A DNA stretch of 64,000 nucleotides from DASZIT01 sp052143315 (GTDB lineage Bacteria > Actinomycetota > Acidimicrobiia > Acidimicrobiales > RAAP-2): assembly GCA_052143315.1 (NCBI GenBank), contig JBKQTE010000097.1:62001-126000 (forward strand), given 5' to 3'. The notes under the pieces were generated by a model that saw nothing but the letters and a program-made list of their open reading frames with translations, made no database searches and was not told where the DNA came from. Both the position numbers and the translations under genes were made by a program. Shown one piece after another: positions 32,721 to 40,671 of the stretch (positions within the stretch are counted from its first letter, which is position 1; the number at the start of each line of letters is the position of its first letter).

Positions 32721-33968
32721 TCACGAGAGCGTCCCAAACCATTCCGCCATCTCCCCTGGCGAAGCCATGATCGCTGTGTGCATCTTGCCCCCCACGTGGG
32801 CCCGATTTAGCGTGTCGGCGGCATGGCGCTCAGTGACCACGGCGTCGCAATAGGGCACCGACACCGACATCGCATCGATATCGAAGATCGTGTTGACGTC
32901 CCACTTGCTTGATCGGCTGCGGTGATATCGCGTCTTCATCTCGATGGCGACCTCCATCGACGGCATGCCCCTTACAAATTGCCGAATTTGGGGTCGGTCA
33001 TCAAAGATCTTTTCAAAGCCGGCCCCCCGCCGCATCCTGGCAAGGGTGAACAGATCTAGGGCCTCGTGCGTCAGTTCTCTCGCCGAGATGACGTCACGCA
33101 AGCGTCCCTTTCGCCACTTCGGGTCGGCATCGAGGATTTCCACCAGCTCCTCTTCTCGTGCCAGACGTTCGCCAGCGACCTTGACCGCCGCCCGTGGATC
33201 CCAGCCTCGCTTGAGGAGTGACGATTCGGTCGGATCGTCTTGCGGACCTCGCAGCACGGTCCTCTCGAACTCCGAGCGCTGATTTGGAAGTAACAGATTG
33301 AGGAACCCGAGGGCACGCAGGCGACGCGCCTCCTGGCCCCTGTCTCTCGGGTCAGCGCTGTATGAAATATCGTCCATGACACCTACTGAGTGGTTCACGC
33401 CCATTCCAAGTAGCGGCAACGGACCGAGGGCCGGGAGGAACACCCCAAGGTGCGCGTCGAATGCCGACTCCAACTCGAGACGCATGATTACCGACCGTGC
33501 CGTAAGGCTGACGAATTCTGAGAGCTCCTCCATGATCGCAGCCAGGTCGGCGCGATGCCGGCGATTCTGAATCTTTGCGATCTCCATGTAATGGCTTCCG
33601 GACAGCGGAAAGACCGCGGCACCTGCGGCCTTGGCATCGCGCGCTGCAACAAGGGCCAGTTCGTATCGCTCCCCGTCTGGGTGTCCATTGGCTGCCTTGG
33701 CCAAGCCCACCCAGTGAAGGAGGTCCAGGTAGCAGATGCTTGGCGGCCGAGATGGGACCAGGAGACCGGTCGGCCACACAAGGTCGACTGCGTCATCGGC
33801 CTTAGCGTCGAACGGGTCGAACAAAGGCTCTGTTATTTGCAGGTTGACACGGTCGCCTGGAACAGATGGATGTTCAGCGAGGACAGCTCGCAGGGCTGTT
33901 GTGTACTTCTCGCCGGTGTGTGCCATGCGGTCACGGGCACGGCGCTGCGCCTTCGTTGTGGGACTCAT
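32721..33968 (-). CDS. Hypothetical protein, possible PIN-like nuclease fold
   Basis: The protein has 415 residues. The N-terminus 'MSPTTKAQRRARDRMAHTGE' plus 'KYTTALRAV' is a short motif common in actinobacterial accessory proteins. The body opens with 'ICYLDLLHWVGLAKAA' and has 'FPLSGSHYMEIAKI' and a late 'PYCDAVVTERHAADTLNRA'. An early Asp, a central acidic stretch and a late 'CDAVVTE' strand resemble PIN-like domains, but I cannot confirm it. ATG 33968 follows GGAG. It lies opposite to the toxin-antitoxin pair (42 bp between ends) inside the lower-GC island. It could be a defence or effector nuclease. Confidence 0.65.
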   Translation of the reverse strand: MSPTTKAQRRARDRMAHTGEKYTTALRAVLAEHPSVPGDRVNLQITEPLFDPFDAKADDAVDLVWPTGLLVPSRPPSICYLDLLHWVGLAKAANGHPDGERYELALVAARDAKAAGAAVFPLSGSHYMEIAKIQNRRHRADLAAIMEELSEFVSLTARSVIMRLELESAFDAHLGVFLPALGPLPLLGMGVNHSVGVMDDISYSADPRDRGQEARRLRALGFLNLLLPNQRSEFERTVLRGPQDDPTESSLLKRGWDPRAAVKVAGERLAREEELVEILDADPKWRKGRLRDVISARELTHEALDLFTLARMRRGAGFEKIFDDRPQIRQFVRGMPSMEVAIEMKTRYHRSRSSKWDVNTIFDIDAMSVSVPYCDAVVTERHAADTLNRAHVGGKMHTAIMASPGEMAEWFGTLS

Positions 33969-34453
33969 CGTCGCTCCGATCGCGGCCGGTCCTGTGCACC
34001 AAGCCACGGGGCTCGATGGGCTGCCTACGCCAAGGCTGGGCCCCTTATCCTCGTCGCCACCCCAGCACAGGTAGGGAAGGCTCGGAGACGGGCGTGCGTA
34101 TTCACCCACGTTCAAACTACACCCGAGTAGTTCACCTGGTGAACGGACCCGGCTCGTCCGGCTTCCGGGCACGTCACAGCGTCCATCGTCTTTCCCGCTG
34201 CGCACAAGGTTGCTGACGCACGATCTGGGATCAGCAGGCGTCGCCCCACCCGAACTCCACCCATTGGGGATGGGATCCGAATGGTGATGGCTCAATGATG
34301 GACTCAGCAGCTCGGGAGGAAGTTCGTTTCGTTCTGATCGGCGAGCAGTGCCGAGCTGGAATGACCGAGTCTGGCCGATCAGCGCTCTGATCTGCGGGTT
34401 TGGTACCTGAACCATGGCCCCTGTTCTGTTCACAAGGCATGGGTTAGCTGAAT

Positions 34454-34503
34454 CCTGAGGAACCTCCGGACCTAGGGGGTGGCTGGGGAGGGTTGCCCAC
34501 GCC
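34454..34503 (+). repeat. Degenerate direct repeat, right copy
   Basis: This is the partner of 31372-31421 in the same orientation. The interval between the two copies is 3.03 kb and holds exactly the toxin-antitoxin pair and the PIN-like gene. It could be a worn attachment-site or target-site duplication, or a dispersed intergenic repeat of this genome. Confidence 0.45.
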
Positions 34504-34756
34504 TCAGTTGTTTGGCTGGAGGTCCGACGGGCGCACTGAACCGGTCCAGGTTTCGTATCGGGGATCGATATCTGGCCCGGTGCCGGATCGCCTGCTCACT
34601 CCAGCGAGCGGTTCTGATCGCTCCGTCCAAGCGGCTGGGCTGCCATTGAGATTGACGCCCGAGTGCGACAGATCAGACGGTCCTCGGAAGCTCCGCATGG
34701 TCCCTGGTTCGTTCGTGAGGTCCCCGGCTGGACAGAGAGCGCGCCGCAACAGGGAG

Positions 34757-34861
34757 GTTGCTTCCGGCGGCGGCATCTTCGCCTTCGGAGACGCCGCCTT
34801 CAACGGTCCAATGGGCGGTCAGCCGTTCAACAAGCCGGTGGTGGGCATCGCTGCCGGCTGA
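34757..34861 (+). pseudogene. Remnant of an Acidimicrobiia-type surface repeat protein
   Basis: A 35-codon stretch reads 'VASGGGIFAFGDAAFNGPMG' then 'GQPFNKPVVGIAAG' and stops. This matches one repeat unit ('GGIFxFGDAxFxGSMGGxxLNxPVVGMA') of long secreted repeat proteins common in Acidimicrobiia. Normal proteins carry many such units with 'GYWLVASD' between them. Only one unit survives, nothing upstream looks like a signal peptide, and no continuation is found in the other frames beyond short pieces. It is a decayed gene fragment. Confidence 0.7.
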
Positions 34862-35152
34862 GGCTTTCGGGTGGCCAGGAATTCCCGCCCGTCACGTACC
34901 TCGGGTCCGGCCCGGATGGCTCAGCCATCTGGGCCGATTCGTGTTCGCCCGGCAATTCCGGCTGGGTCTCCGTGCGTTGAGCCCCGCTCGCCAGCCAATG
35001 GGGTCCGATCGGATCCTTGTGGGTGGTGAACTCCTCGTTCGGAACCGCCGCTGCAAGCATGAGCCGGCAGCGGGGCAGGGGCGACGGAACCGTAGGTGGG
35101 CTGGGAGGAACTTTGATTCAAGTGGGCGTCGCATTCGGGCGATAACGAAGGA

Positions 35153-35815
35153 ATGACAAGCGTCGTCGCCTTCGATGAGCGCCTGGCCTTCTTTGAGGCT
35201 TCCGAGTCCGTCTCGGTACTGATGGCATCGACGGCCGTCGGCGATAATTGGAGCCGGCCAAGCCGGGTCGAGGGATTCACCGTCGGAGGCCTGTGCGGCC
35301 ACCTTGTCCGAACCGCAGCCCGTTTGGAGGACCTGTTGGTCGAGGGCCGCCCTTCATCCGACCAGCATGTGGTCCCCATCGCCCATCTGTATGACGTCCG
35401 CACGACCCCCGATCGTGCCCTCGACGACCCGATCAATCGCTATATCGTCGAAGACGGCGAAGGGCGAGCACAGGCGGGGCAGGACGCGATGGTGGGATCA
35501 TTCCGTCGTCTCTTGGACGACCTCCGCATCGACCTCGAGGACCTGCATCCGAAGACGCTCGTCGGAGCGGCTCGAGCACCAAACTGTGCGGCCATCCTGC
35601 AGGACGTTCTCGCCACCCGTGTTGTGGAGATCGTCGTACACGGCGACGACGTGGCGTCGAGCGTCAATGCGTCCTGGGACCCTCCTCCGCCGGCGATCCG
35701 AGTCGCACTCCACGCGTTGGTCGAAGTCGCCCGAGGTCGAAGTGGCGACCTGGCCGTGCTCCGAGCCCTTGCTCGCGGCGAACGGGCTGAGTCAGGGACG
35801 TTCCCGGTGATCTGA
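35153..35815 (+). CDS. DinB/mycothiol-dependent maleylpyruvate isomerase-like protein
   Basis: The protein has 220 residues. It has 'WSRPSRVEGFTVGGLCGHLV' and 'TRVVEIVVHGDDVAS', the two histidine-bearing motifs of the MDMPI N-terminal (DinB-like) four-helix fold. Members bind a metal through such histidines and use mycothiol as thiol cofactor in isomerase or transferase reactions; the substrate here is unknown. ATG 35153 follows GAAGG closely. Its 3' end overlaps the antisense 3' end of the MFS gene by 152 bp. Confidence 0.8.
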   Translation: MTSVVAFDERLAFFEASESVSVLMASTAVGDNWSRPSRVEGFTVGGLCGHLVRTAARLEDLLVEGRPSSDQHVVPIAHLYDVRTTPDRALDDPINRYIVEDGEGRAQAGQDAMVGSFRRLLDDLRIDLEDLHPKTLVGAARAPNCAAILQDVLATRVVEIVVHGDDVASSVNASWDPPPPAIRVALHALVEVARGRSGDLAVLRALARGERAESGTFPVI

Positions 35816-37421
35816 GCCTGGGTCCAACCGAATGGTGACCGGTGAGCCGGCTGACCAATCTGGCGGTCACAGCCAGACTTGGCTGGTGCGGCGCGGCGAT
35901 CGTGCTCTGACCTGGCAATTGTTGCCGGTGCGCCAGACTGATGTGATGGTGGTCGGCAGCAAACCGAACACCTGCCCCCAAATGGGATTTCGCCGTCTGC
36001 TCGTCGGCCACCGGTCCGGGTCCGTGGAGCGCCGCAAGGCCACCTGCGACCACGGCCGTCGCCGCCGCGAACAGCCACAGATGGCGGAAGTGCTCCAGGG
36101 CGGCGGCGGGCGACGACATGGTCCCGAGGATGGCGACCAGGACGGCCACCCCCAGCGCACCGCCGACCTGTCGCGCCGTCTGGTTGACCGCGCTCCCGAC
36201 GGCAAAGCGCGAGGCGTGCAGGCTGGAGACGGCCGCCGCGCCCAGGACCGGGAAGGTGAGGCCGATGCCCAATCCGGTGATGAGGGTCGCCGGCAGCCAG
36301 CCGGCGAGGTACTCGGGTTCGAGCCCGATCCGAGTCGCGTACCAGCCCAGCCCGGCGGCGAAGACGGCGAACCCGGCGAGGAGCACGCGGCGGAACCCGA
36401 TGCGGGCGGCCAGCCGACCGGCGGGGCCCGACACTGCGGCCACCACGAGCGGCCCAGGGGTGACCGCCAGCCCGGCGCGCAGGATCGAGTAGTGCCACAC
36501 GCCGGTCAGGAACAAGATGTTGCCGAGCAGCATGGCGAAGAAGCCCATGGCGTAGACGACCGTCGCTCCATTGGCGACGCGAAACGAGCGTTCCGAGAAG
36601 AGGGTGAGGTCGAGCACGGGCTCGGGGTGGCGTGCACACCGGCGGACGAACAGCGCCCCGAGCACGGCCGCCGTTGCTGCGGCACCGAGCACGCGGGGAT
36701 CGGTCCAGCCCCAGTCCGTCCCCTCGGAGACCGAGAGGACCAGGCCGGCGAGTGCCGCGCTCACCAGCGCCACCCCCCGGTAGTCGGGCGGCGCTTTCCG
36801 CTCGAGGACCGTGTCGTCGGGTAGCACGCGCCGCCCGAGCACGTAGGCGAGCAGGCCGACGGGGAGGTTGATGTAGAAAGCCCACCGCCACCCGCCGGCG
36901 CTGATCACCATGGCCCCGAGCGACGGGCCGGTGGCCACCGCCAGCGCCCCGACGCCCGCCCACAGGGCCACGGCCTGCGAGCGCTTCTCCTGAGGGAAGA
37001 CCTCCAGGAGCAGGCCGAGCGACGCCGGCAGCAGCAGCGCGGCGCCGGCGCCCTGGGCGAGCCGTCCCGCCACCAAGAGGGCCAGGGACGGGGCGATCCC
37101 GCAGAGTGCGGATCCGGCGGTGAACACGCCCAGGCCGGCGAAGAAGACCCGGCGTCGACCGAGGCGGTCCGCGCTGCGGCCGGCGGTGACGAGGAGGGAG
37201 GCGAACACGATGGCGTACCCGGTGAGGACCCAGGCCAGGTCCGCCCTGGACGCCGTGGGGAACGAACGGGCCAGGGCGGGGAAGGCGATGTTCACGATCG
37301 AAAGATCGAGCGAGGCCATGAACGCGCCCAGCGCCGTCACCACGAAGACGACGTTGCGACCCTTCAACTTCTCGGGCTGCAGTTCGAGGGAGGGGTGGTT
37401 GCCGATAGTCAGTCTTAACAT
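35664..37421 (-). CDS. MFS drug/solute exporter, DHA2 (14-helix) type
   Basis: The protein has 585 residues. The transporter part runs to about residue 475 with 14 hydrophobic helices, 'MASLDLSIVNIAFPALARSF' (motif D1), 'GRSADRLGRRRVFFAGL' (motif A) and 'LLVAGRLAQGAGAALLLPAS' (motif C-like). It is a proton-driven exporter of the EmrB/QacA group. The last 110 residues are His/Arg/Pro-rich, do not resemble the family, and run over the antisense end of the MDMPI gene; the original stop has probably been lost. ATG 37421 lies 54 bp from a divergent HxlR regulator, its likely repressor. Confidence 0.9.
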   Translation of the reverse strand: MLRLTIGNHPSLELQPEKLKGRNVVFVVTALGAFMASLDLSIVNIAFPALARSFPTASRADLAWVLTGYAIVFASLLVTAGRSADRLGRRRVFFAGLGVFTAGSALCGIAPSLALLVAGRLAQGAGAALLLPASLGLLLEVFPQEKRSQAVALWAGVGALAVATGPSLGAMVISAGGWRWAFYINLPVGLLAYVLGRRVLPDDTVLERKAPPDYRGVALVSAALAGLVLSVSEGTDWGWTDPRVLGAAATAAVLGALFVRRCARHPEPVLDLTLFSERSFRVANGATVVYAMGFFAMLLGNILFLTGVWHYSILRAGLAVTPGPLVVAAVSGPAGRLAARIGFRRVLLAGFAVFAAGLGWYATRIGLEPEYLAGWLPATLITGLGIGLTFPVLGAAAVSSLHASRFAVGSAVNQTARQVGGALGVAVLVAILGTMSSPAAALEHFRHLWLFAAATAVVAGGLAALHGPGPVADEQTAKSHLGAGVRFAADHHHISLAHRQQLPGQSTIAAPHQPSLAVTARLVSRLTGHHSVGPRLRSPGTSLTQPVRREQGLGARPGRHFDLGRLRPTRGVRLGSPAEEGPRTH

Positions 37422-37437
37422 GAGACTCACTCTAGGT

Positions 37438-37459
37438 GGTTGCGTTCTATAATGCAACC
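37438..37459. promoter_or_regulatory. Inverted repeat over TATAAT in MFS/HxlR divergent region
   Basis: GGTTGC (37438-37443) and GCAACC (37454-37459) flank a 10-bp spacer that contains a consensus -10 TATAAT (37448-37453) reading towards the regulator. This is the usual position for an HxlR autoregulatory site that also controls the divergent pump. Confidence 0.6.
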
Positions 37460-37475
37460 CACTATCCTGGGCCGC

Positions 37476-37952
37476 ATGGAACGAAAGAGCTTCACCGACA
37501 TGCACTGCTCGGTGGCCCAGTGCCTCGAGGTGGTCGGGGAATGGTGGTCGATGCTCATCGTGCGGGACGTCTTCATGGGCGTGACCCGCTTCGACCAGTT
37601 CCAGGAGCGCCTCGGGATCTCCCGGAACGTCCTGAACCAGCGGCTCGCCCGCCTGGTGGAGGCCGGGGTCCTGGTGAAGGTCCCCTACAGCGACCACCCG
37701 CCCCGTTACGACTACCGGCTCACCGACAAGGGCCGGGACCTGTGGCCGGTGCTCACCGCCATGCGCCAATGGGGCGACAAGCACGCGGCGCCCGACGGGC
37801 CGCCGATCCAGGTGGTCCACAAGGCCTGCGGGCAGATCTCCGAGATGGTCGAGACCTGCTCGAACTGCGGGGAGCCGGTCGGCGCCAGGGACGTCAAGGC
37901 AGTGTCAGGGCCGGGCGCGGTGGAGCCTCTCCTGGCGCCGAGCCACCGGTGA
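37476..37952 (+). CDS. HxlR-family transcriptional regulator
   Basis: The protein has 158 residues. The winged helix has 'CSVAQCLEVVGEWWSMLIVR', 'GVTRFDQFQERLGISRNVLN', 'RLARLVEAGVL' and 'YRLTDKGRDLWPVL', the signature of HxlR proteins. An N-terminal cysteine in 'CSVAQC' could sense electrophiles or quinones, as in related regulators. A C-terminal 'CSNCGEPV' adds another cysteine pair. I choose ATG 37476; an in-frame ATG 37452 overlaps the -10. The last codons overlap the thioesterase start (GTGA). Confidence 0.92.
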   Translation: MERKSFTDMHCSVAQCLEVVGEWWSMLIVRDVFMGVTRFDQFQERLGISRNVLNQRLARLVEAGVLVKVPYSDHPPRYDYRLTDKGRDLWPVLTAMRQWGDKHAAPDGPPIQVVHKACGQISEMVETCSNCGEPVGARDVKAVSGPGAVEPLLAPSHR

Positions 37953-38776
37953 CCGTGCCGGGCGGCCAGGTCGGGCCGGTCCCCTTCTCCGCGGTCAGCT
38001 CGCTCGAGCAGGTGGCGCCCGGATGTTTCGAAGCCGAGGTCAACCCCGAGTGGACCATCGCCGGCAAGCCCAACGGCGGCTACCTCCTGGCGATGTTGGG
38101 CAAGGCCTCGGGGTCGGTGGGCGTCCATGACCACGTGATCGCCGCCAGCGCCCACTACCTGCATTCTCCGGTTCCCGGACCGGTCGTGATCGAGGCGGAG
38201 GTCCTCCGTGGGGGGCGGTCCGCCAGCCAGGTACGTGCCCGGATGAGCCAGGACGGTCAAGCCTGCGTGGAGGCGCTGATGACCACGAGCCGGTTCGATG
38301 GAGACGCCGAGCCGTACTGGGATGGGGGGCTGCCGGAGATGGGCGACGTCGCCTACGGGGACTGTGCCCGCCTGGCTCCACGCTCGCCGAGCGAGATGCG
38401 GGTGGCGATACTGGAGCAGATCGACGTGCGCCTCGAGCCCGGGTCGAGCGGATTCACGGCCGGCCGCCCGAGCGGCGAGGGCGAGCTCCGGGGCTGGCTG
38501 GCGCTCCCAGGCGACGAGGCGTTCGATCCGGCTTCGCTGCTCTTTGCGGTCGACGCCTTCCCGCCGGCGACCTTCGACATCGAGTACTCCGGTTGGGTGC
38601 CCACGCTGGAGCTGACGGTGTACGTCCGCGCCCTACCCGCTCCCGGCCCGGTGCGCGTCCTGCAGCGGGCGCAGCTCATCGACGCCCAGCGTGTGGACGA
38701 GTCCTGTTTCATCTGGGACCGCACGGGACGGCTGGTCGCCCAAAGCAGCCAGCTCGCCGGAGTCCGCCTTGGTTGA
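37949..38776 (+). CDS. Thioesterase-family protein (TesB-like double hotdog)
   Basis: The protein has 275 residues. 'EVNPEWTIAGKPNGGYLLAM', 'HYLHSPVPGPVVIEAEVLRGG' and 'DRTGRLVAQSSQLAGVR' are the marks of acyl-CoA thioesterases with two fused hotdog folds. It would hydrolyse an acyl-CoA to the free acid. The start is GTG 37949, which shares bases with the HxlR stop (GTGA), so it is co-expressed with the regulator and probably under the same signal as the pump. Confidence 0.85.
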   Translation: MTVPGGQVGPVPFSAVSSLEQVAPGCFEAEVNPEWTIAGKPNGGYLLAMLGKASGSVGVHDHVIAASAHYLHSPVPGPVVIEAEVLRGGRSASQVRARMSQDGQACVEALMTTSRFDGDAEPYWDGGLPEMGDVAYGDCARLAPRSPSEMRVAILEQIDVRLEPGSSGFTAGRPSGEGELRGWLALPGDEAFDPASLLFAVDAFPPATFDIEYSGWVPTLELTVYVRALPAPGPVRVLQRAQLIDAQRVDESCFIWDRTGRLVAQSSQLAGVRLG

Positions 38777-38844
38777 ATGCGACGAAGGCGGGAGCGACGC
38801 CGCGGATCCCCGGTGGGCGGCGAGTCCGGGATTCAGTAGCGCCG

Positions 38845-38862
38845 CCAACCGGTGATGGTTGG
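38845..38862 (+). terminator. Small hairpin after thioesterase gene
   Basis: CCAACC (38845-38850) and GGTTGG (38857-38862) can form a 6-bp stem with a 6-nt loop between two convergent genes. There is no T-run. It is a weak terminator candidate. Confidence 0.3.
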
Positions 38863-38906
38863 GGACCCGGGAACAACAAGAGCACACAAGGAGGCCACTG
38901 AGGTCG

Positions 38907-39401
38907 TCACACCGGCGCCGGTGACAGCAGGGCGTCGATCTGTCCGATCGCCTGTGTCATCCCGTCCTGCATGCCCATGTCGAGCATGGTCTGCATCTGC
39001 GCGGCGTCGATGAAGTGAGTGACGGCGGTCATGCGCGTGCCCCCGTCCATCACCTCGAACGTCACATAGCCGGACATCGGCTCGACACCAGGGACAGGTT
39101 CGCCGTCATCGCCGGCGAGGCCGTTGGCGAAGTCGAGACGGCGTGGCTTGTCGATGGTGTCGATGCGCCACCAACCGCGGGGCGTCTCGCCGGCCGGGCC
39201 GGTCATGAAGTAGCGGGACTCGCCTCCGACGACGAAGTCGTGGCGGGTGAACGTGGCTGGGAAGGTGGGTGGCCCCCACCACCGCTCCAGCTTGCGAGGA
39301 TCCTCCCAGACCTCCCAGACGCGATCGGGGGTAGCGTCGAATTCGGCGACCAGAGTGAGGGTGAGGCTCTCGACGTCCTTGGTCGTGGTGATGACGGTCA
39401 T
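38907..39401 (-). CDS. SRPBCC (AHSA1-like) domain protein
   Basis: The protein has 164 residues: 'FDATPDRVWEVWEDPRKLER', 'WWGPPTFPATFTRHDFVVGG', 'GYVTFEVMDGGTRMTAVTHF' and 'QDGMTQAIGQIDALLSP'. This is the activator-of-Hsp90-type START-like fold that binds hydrophobic ligands. Such genes are very often paired with an ArsR regulator, as here. The ATG at 39401 overlaps the ArsR stop by 4 nt (ATGA). The ligand is unknown. Confidence 0.88.
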   Translation of the reverse strand: MTVITTTKDVESLTLTLVAEFDATPDRVWEVWEDPRKLERWWGPPTFPATFTRHDFVVGGESRYFMTGPAGETPRGWWRIDTIDKPRRLDFANGLAGDDGEPVPGVEPMSGYVTFEVMDGGTRMTAVTHFIDAAQMQTMLDMGMQDGMTQAIGQIDALLSPAPV

Positions 39402-39748
39402 GTCAGTTCTCCTTTGGAATTGGCGAGGATGTCGGCGATCTGCTTGGCGCGCTGGATCCACAGCTGCTCGTAGTCGTCGAGGAGCGTGGCCGCCTTGCCC
39501 AGGGTCGCTCGGTTGGCGTGCACGATCTGCTCCCGGCCCCGTCGTTCCTTTGTGACCAGCGTGGCCCGTTCGAGCACCGCTACGTGCTTCTGCACGGCGG
39601 CGAAGCTCATGGCGTACTGGCGGGCCAAGGCGGATACCGACTGCTCGTGCCCGATGGCACGCCCGAGGATGTCGCGCCGGGTCCCGTCGGCCAGGGCTCC
39701 GAAGATACGGTCGATCTCTTCTTCCGCCAACCCGGGAGCTACAACCAT
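39398..39748 (-). CDS. ArsR-family transcriptional regulator
   Basis: The protein has 116 residues. The helix-turn-helix region is 'ALADGTRRDILGRAIGHEQS' and 'VSALARQYAMSFAAVQKHVA', and the wing is 'RATLVTKERRGREQIVHANR'. No metal-binding cysteines are present, so it belongs to the non-metal subgroup paired with SRPBCC proteins. The ATG at 39748 lies within a perfect 20-bp palindrome and just 8 nt after a good -10, which implies a leaderless transcript. An upstream extension to 39832 exists but lies in the promoter. Confidence 0.9.
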   Translation of the reverse strand: MVVAPGLAEEEIDRIFGALADGTRRDILGRAIGHEQSVSALARQYAMSFAAVQKHVAVLERATLVTKERRGREQIVHANRATLGKAATLLDDYEQLWIQRAKQIADILANSKGELT

Positions 39749-39785
39749 ATGGTTGTAGATTAGGCGAGTCGAGGGTCGGGCGCAA
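39739..39785 (-). promoter_or_regulatory. Leaderless arsR promoter with 20-bp palindromic operator
   Basis: On the minus strand, TTGCGC (39785-39780), a 17-bp spacer and TAATCT (39762-39757) form a promoter whose start point falls at or next to the ATG (39748). CTACAACCATATGGTTGTAG (39739-39758) is a perfect palindrome over the -10 edge, transcription start and start codon. Binding of the ArsR dimer there would block its own transcription. Confidence 0.75.
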
Positions 39786-39930
39786 GTCTCCCGCCCGAAC
39801 TGGACAGGGAACACCGAGTCAGCGATGCGCACACCTCTTCGGCTGCTCCGAGGGAGCGCATCGCAACACCCGGGAAGGCCGGCCAGACTCCTGCGCCCAT
39901 CCGCAGGCGGTACCGGGAGGCCTCGCCCCC

Positions 39931-40671
39931 CTACGGCGTCAAGTGCGCGTCGAAGAACGCGAGGATGCGCCTACGTGCATCTCGAGCGGATCCCTCGTGG
40001 TAGCCGGATCCGGGCGAGAGTATTCCGAAGACCGGCTCCAAGACGGAGAACGGGAATGGACTCCTGTCCCCAGCTCCTTCGTGGTCATTGAGAAAGGAGT
40101 GCCCGGCCTCCGGGTACTCCTTGACATCGTGTTCGACCCCGGCGGCCGTCAATGCCCGGTCGAGGCGATCGGCGGCCCCTCGCAGTGAGCGATCCTTGCC
40201 CCCGTAGCTTCCGACAATCGGGCAAGCCCGCCTCAGGAAGCTGGGCGTGTAGGCATCCTTCGGAGCGGTGCCGTAGTTGACGCTCGACACCGTGAAGCCG
40301 CGATCGGCTGCGAGCATCAAGGCAAACCCCCCTCCCATGCAGTAGCCGATCACGCCGATCCTGCCGGTGCAGTCATCCCGGGCCGCCAGCCAGACGCGCG
40401 CTGCCTCGATGTCGTCGAACGACCGTCCCCGTCCAGCGCGCACGTCACGCATGACGGAGATCATGCAGGCCACCGTCCCTCTCCCCGAGAAGAGGTCCGG
40501 CGCTACCGCCAGGTACCCTTCGCCGGCAAGCCAGTCAGCCTGGTTCCGTAGGTCCTGGCTCATCCCCATTGCGTCGTGGATGACGACGACACCCGGCCAG
40601 GGGCCCTCGCCCTCAGGTGTCGCCAGGTAGGAGGGTAGCTCGCCGGGGGTGGGGATCATCGCCTCGGCCAT
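39931..40671 (-). CDS. Dienelactone hydrolase family protein
   Basis: The protein has 246 residues. It has 'GVVVIHDAMGMSQDLRNQAD', 'YLAVAPDLFSGRG', the cysteine nucleophile in 'GVIGYCMGGGFAL' (Cys111), 'GSYGGKDRSLR' (Asp) and 'YPEAGHSFLND' (His). This is the Cys-Asp-His triad of dienelactone hydrolases, which open lactone or ester bonds in aromatic breakdown. The ATG at 40671 shares one base with the flavodoxin stop and has GGAGA before it. It forms a two-gene unit with the flavodoxin-like protein. Confidence 0.92.
   Translation of the reverse strand: MAEAMIPTPGELPSYLATPEGEGPWPGVVVIHDAMGMSQDLRNQADWLAGEGYLAVAPDLFSGRGTVACMISVMRDVRAGRGRSFDDIEAARVWLAARDDCTGRIGVIGYCMGGGFALMLAADRGFTVSSVNYGTAPKDAYTPSFLRRACPIVGSYGGKDRSLRGAADRLDRALTAAGVEHDVKEYPEAGHSFLNDHEGAGDRSPFPFSVLEPVFGILSPGSGYHEGSARDARRRILAFFDAHLTP

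Larger units (their letters stand above)
33969..35152. other. Gene-poor right side of accessory island (1.2 kb)
   Basis: No intact gene is seen. It contains the right copy of a degenerate direct repeat (34454-34503) and a remnant of a surface-repeat protein (34757-34861). Open frames here are short and not protein-like. The region looks like a scar left by insertion and decay. Confidence 0.55.
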
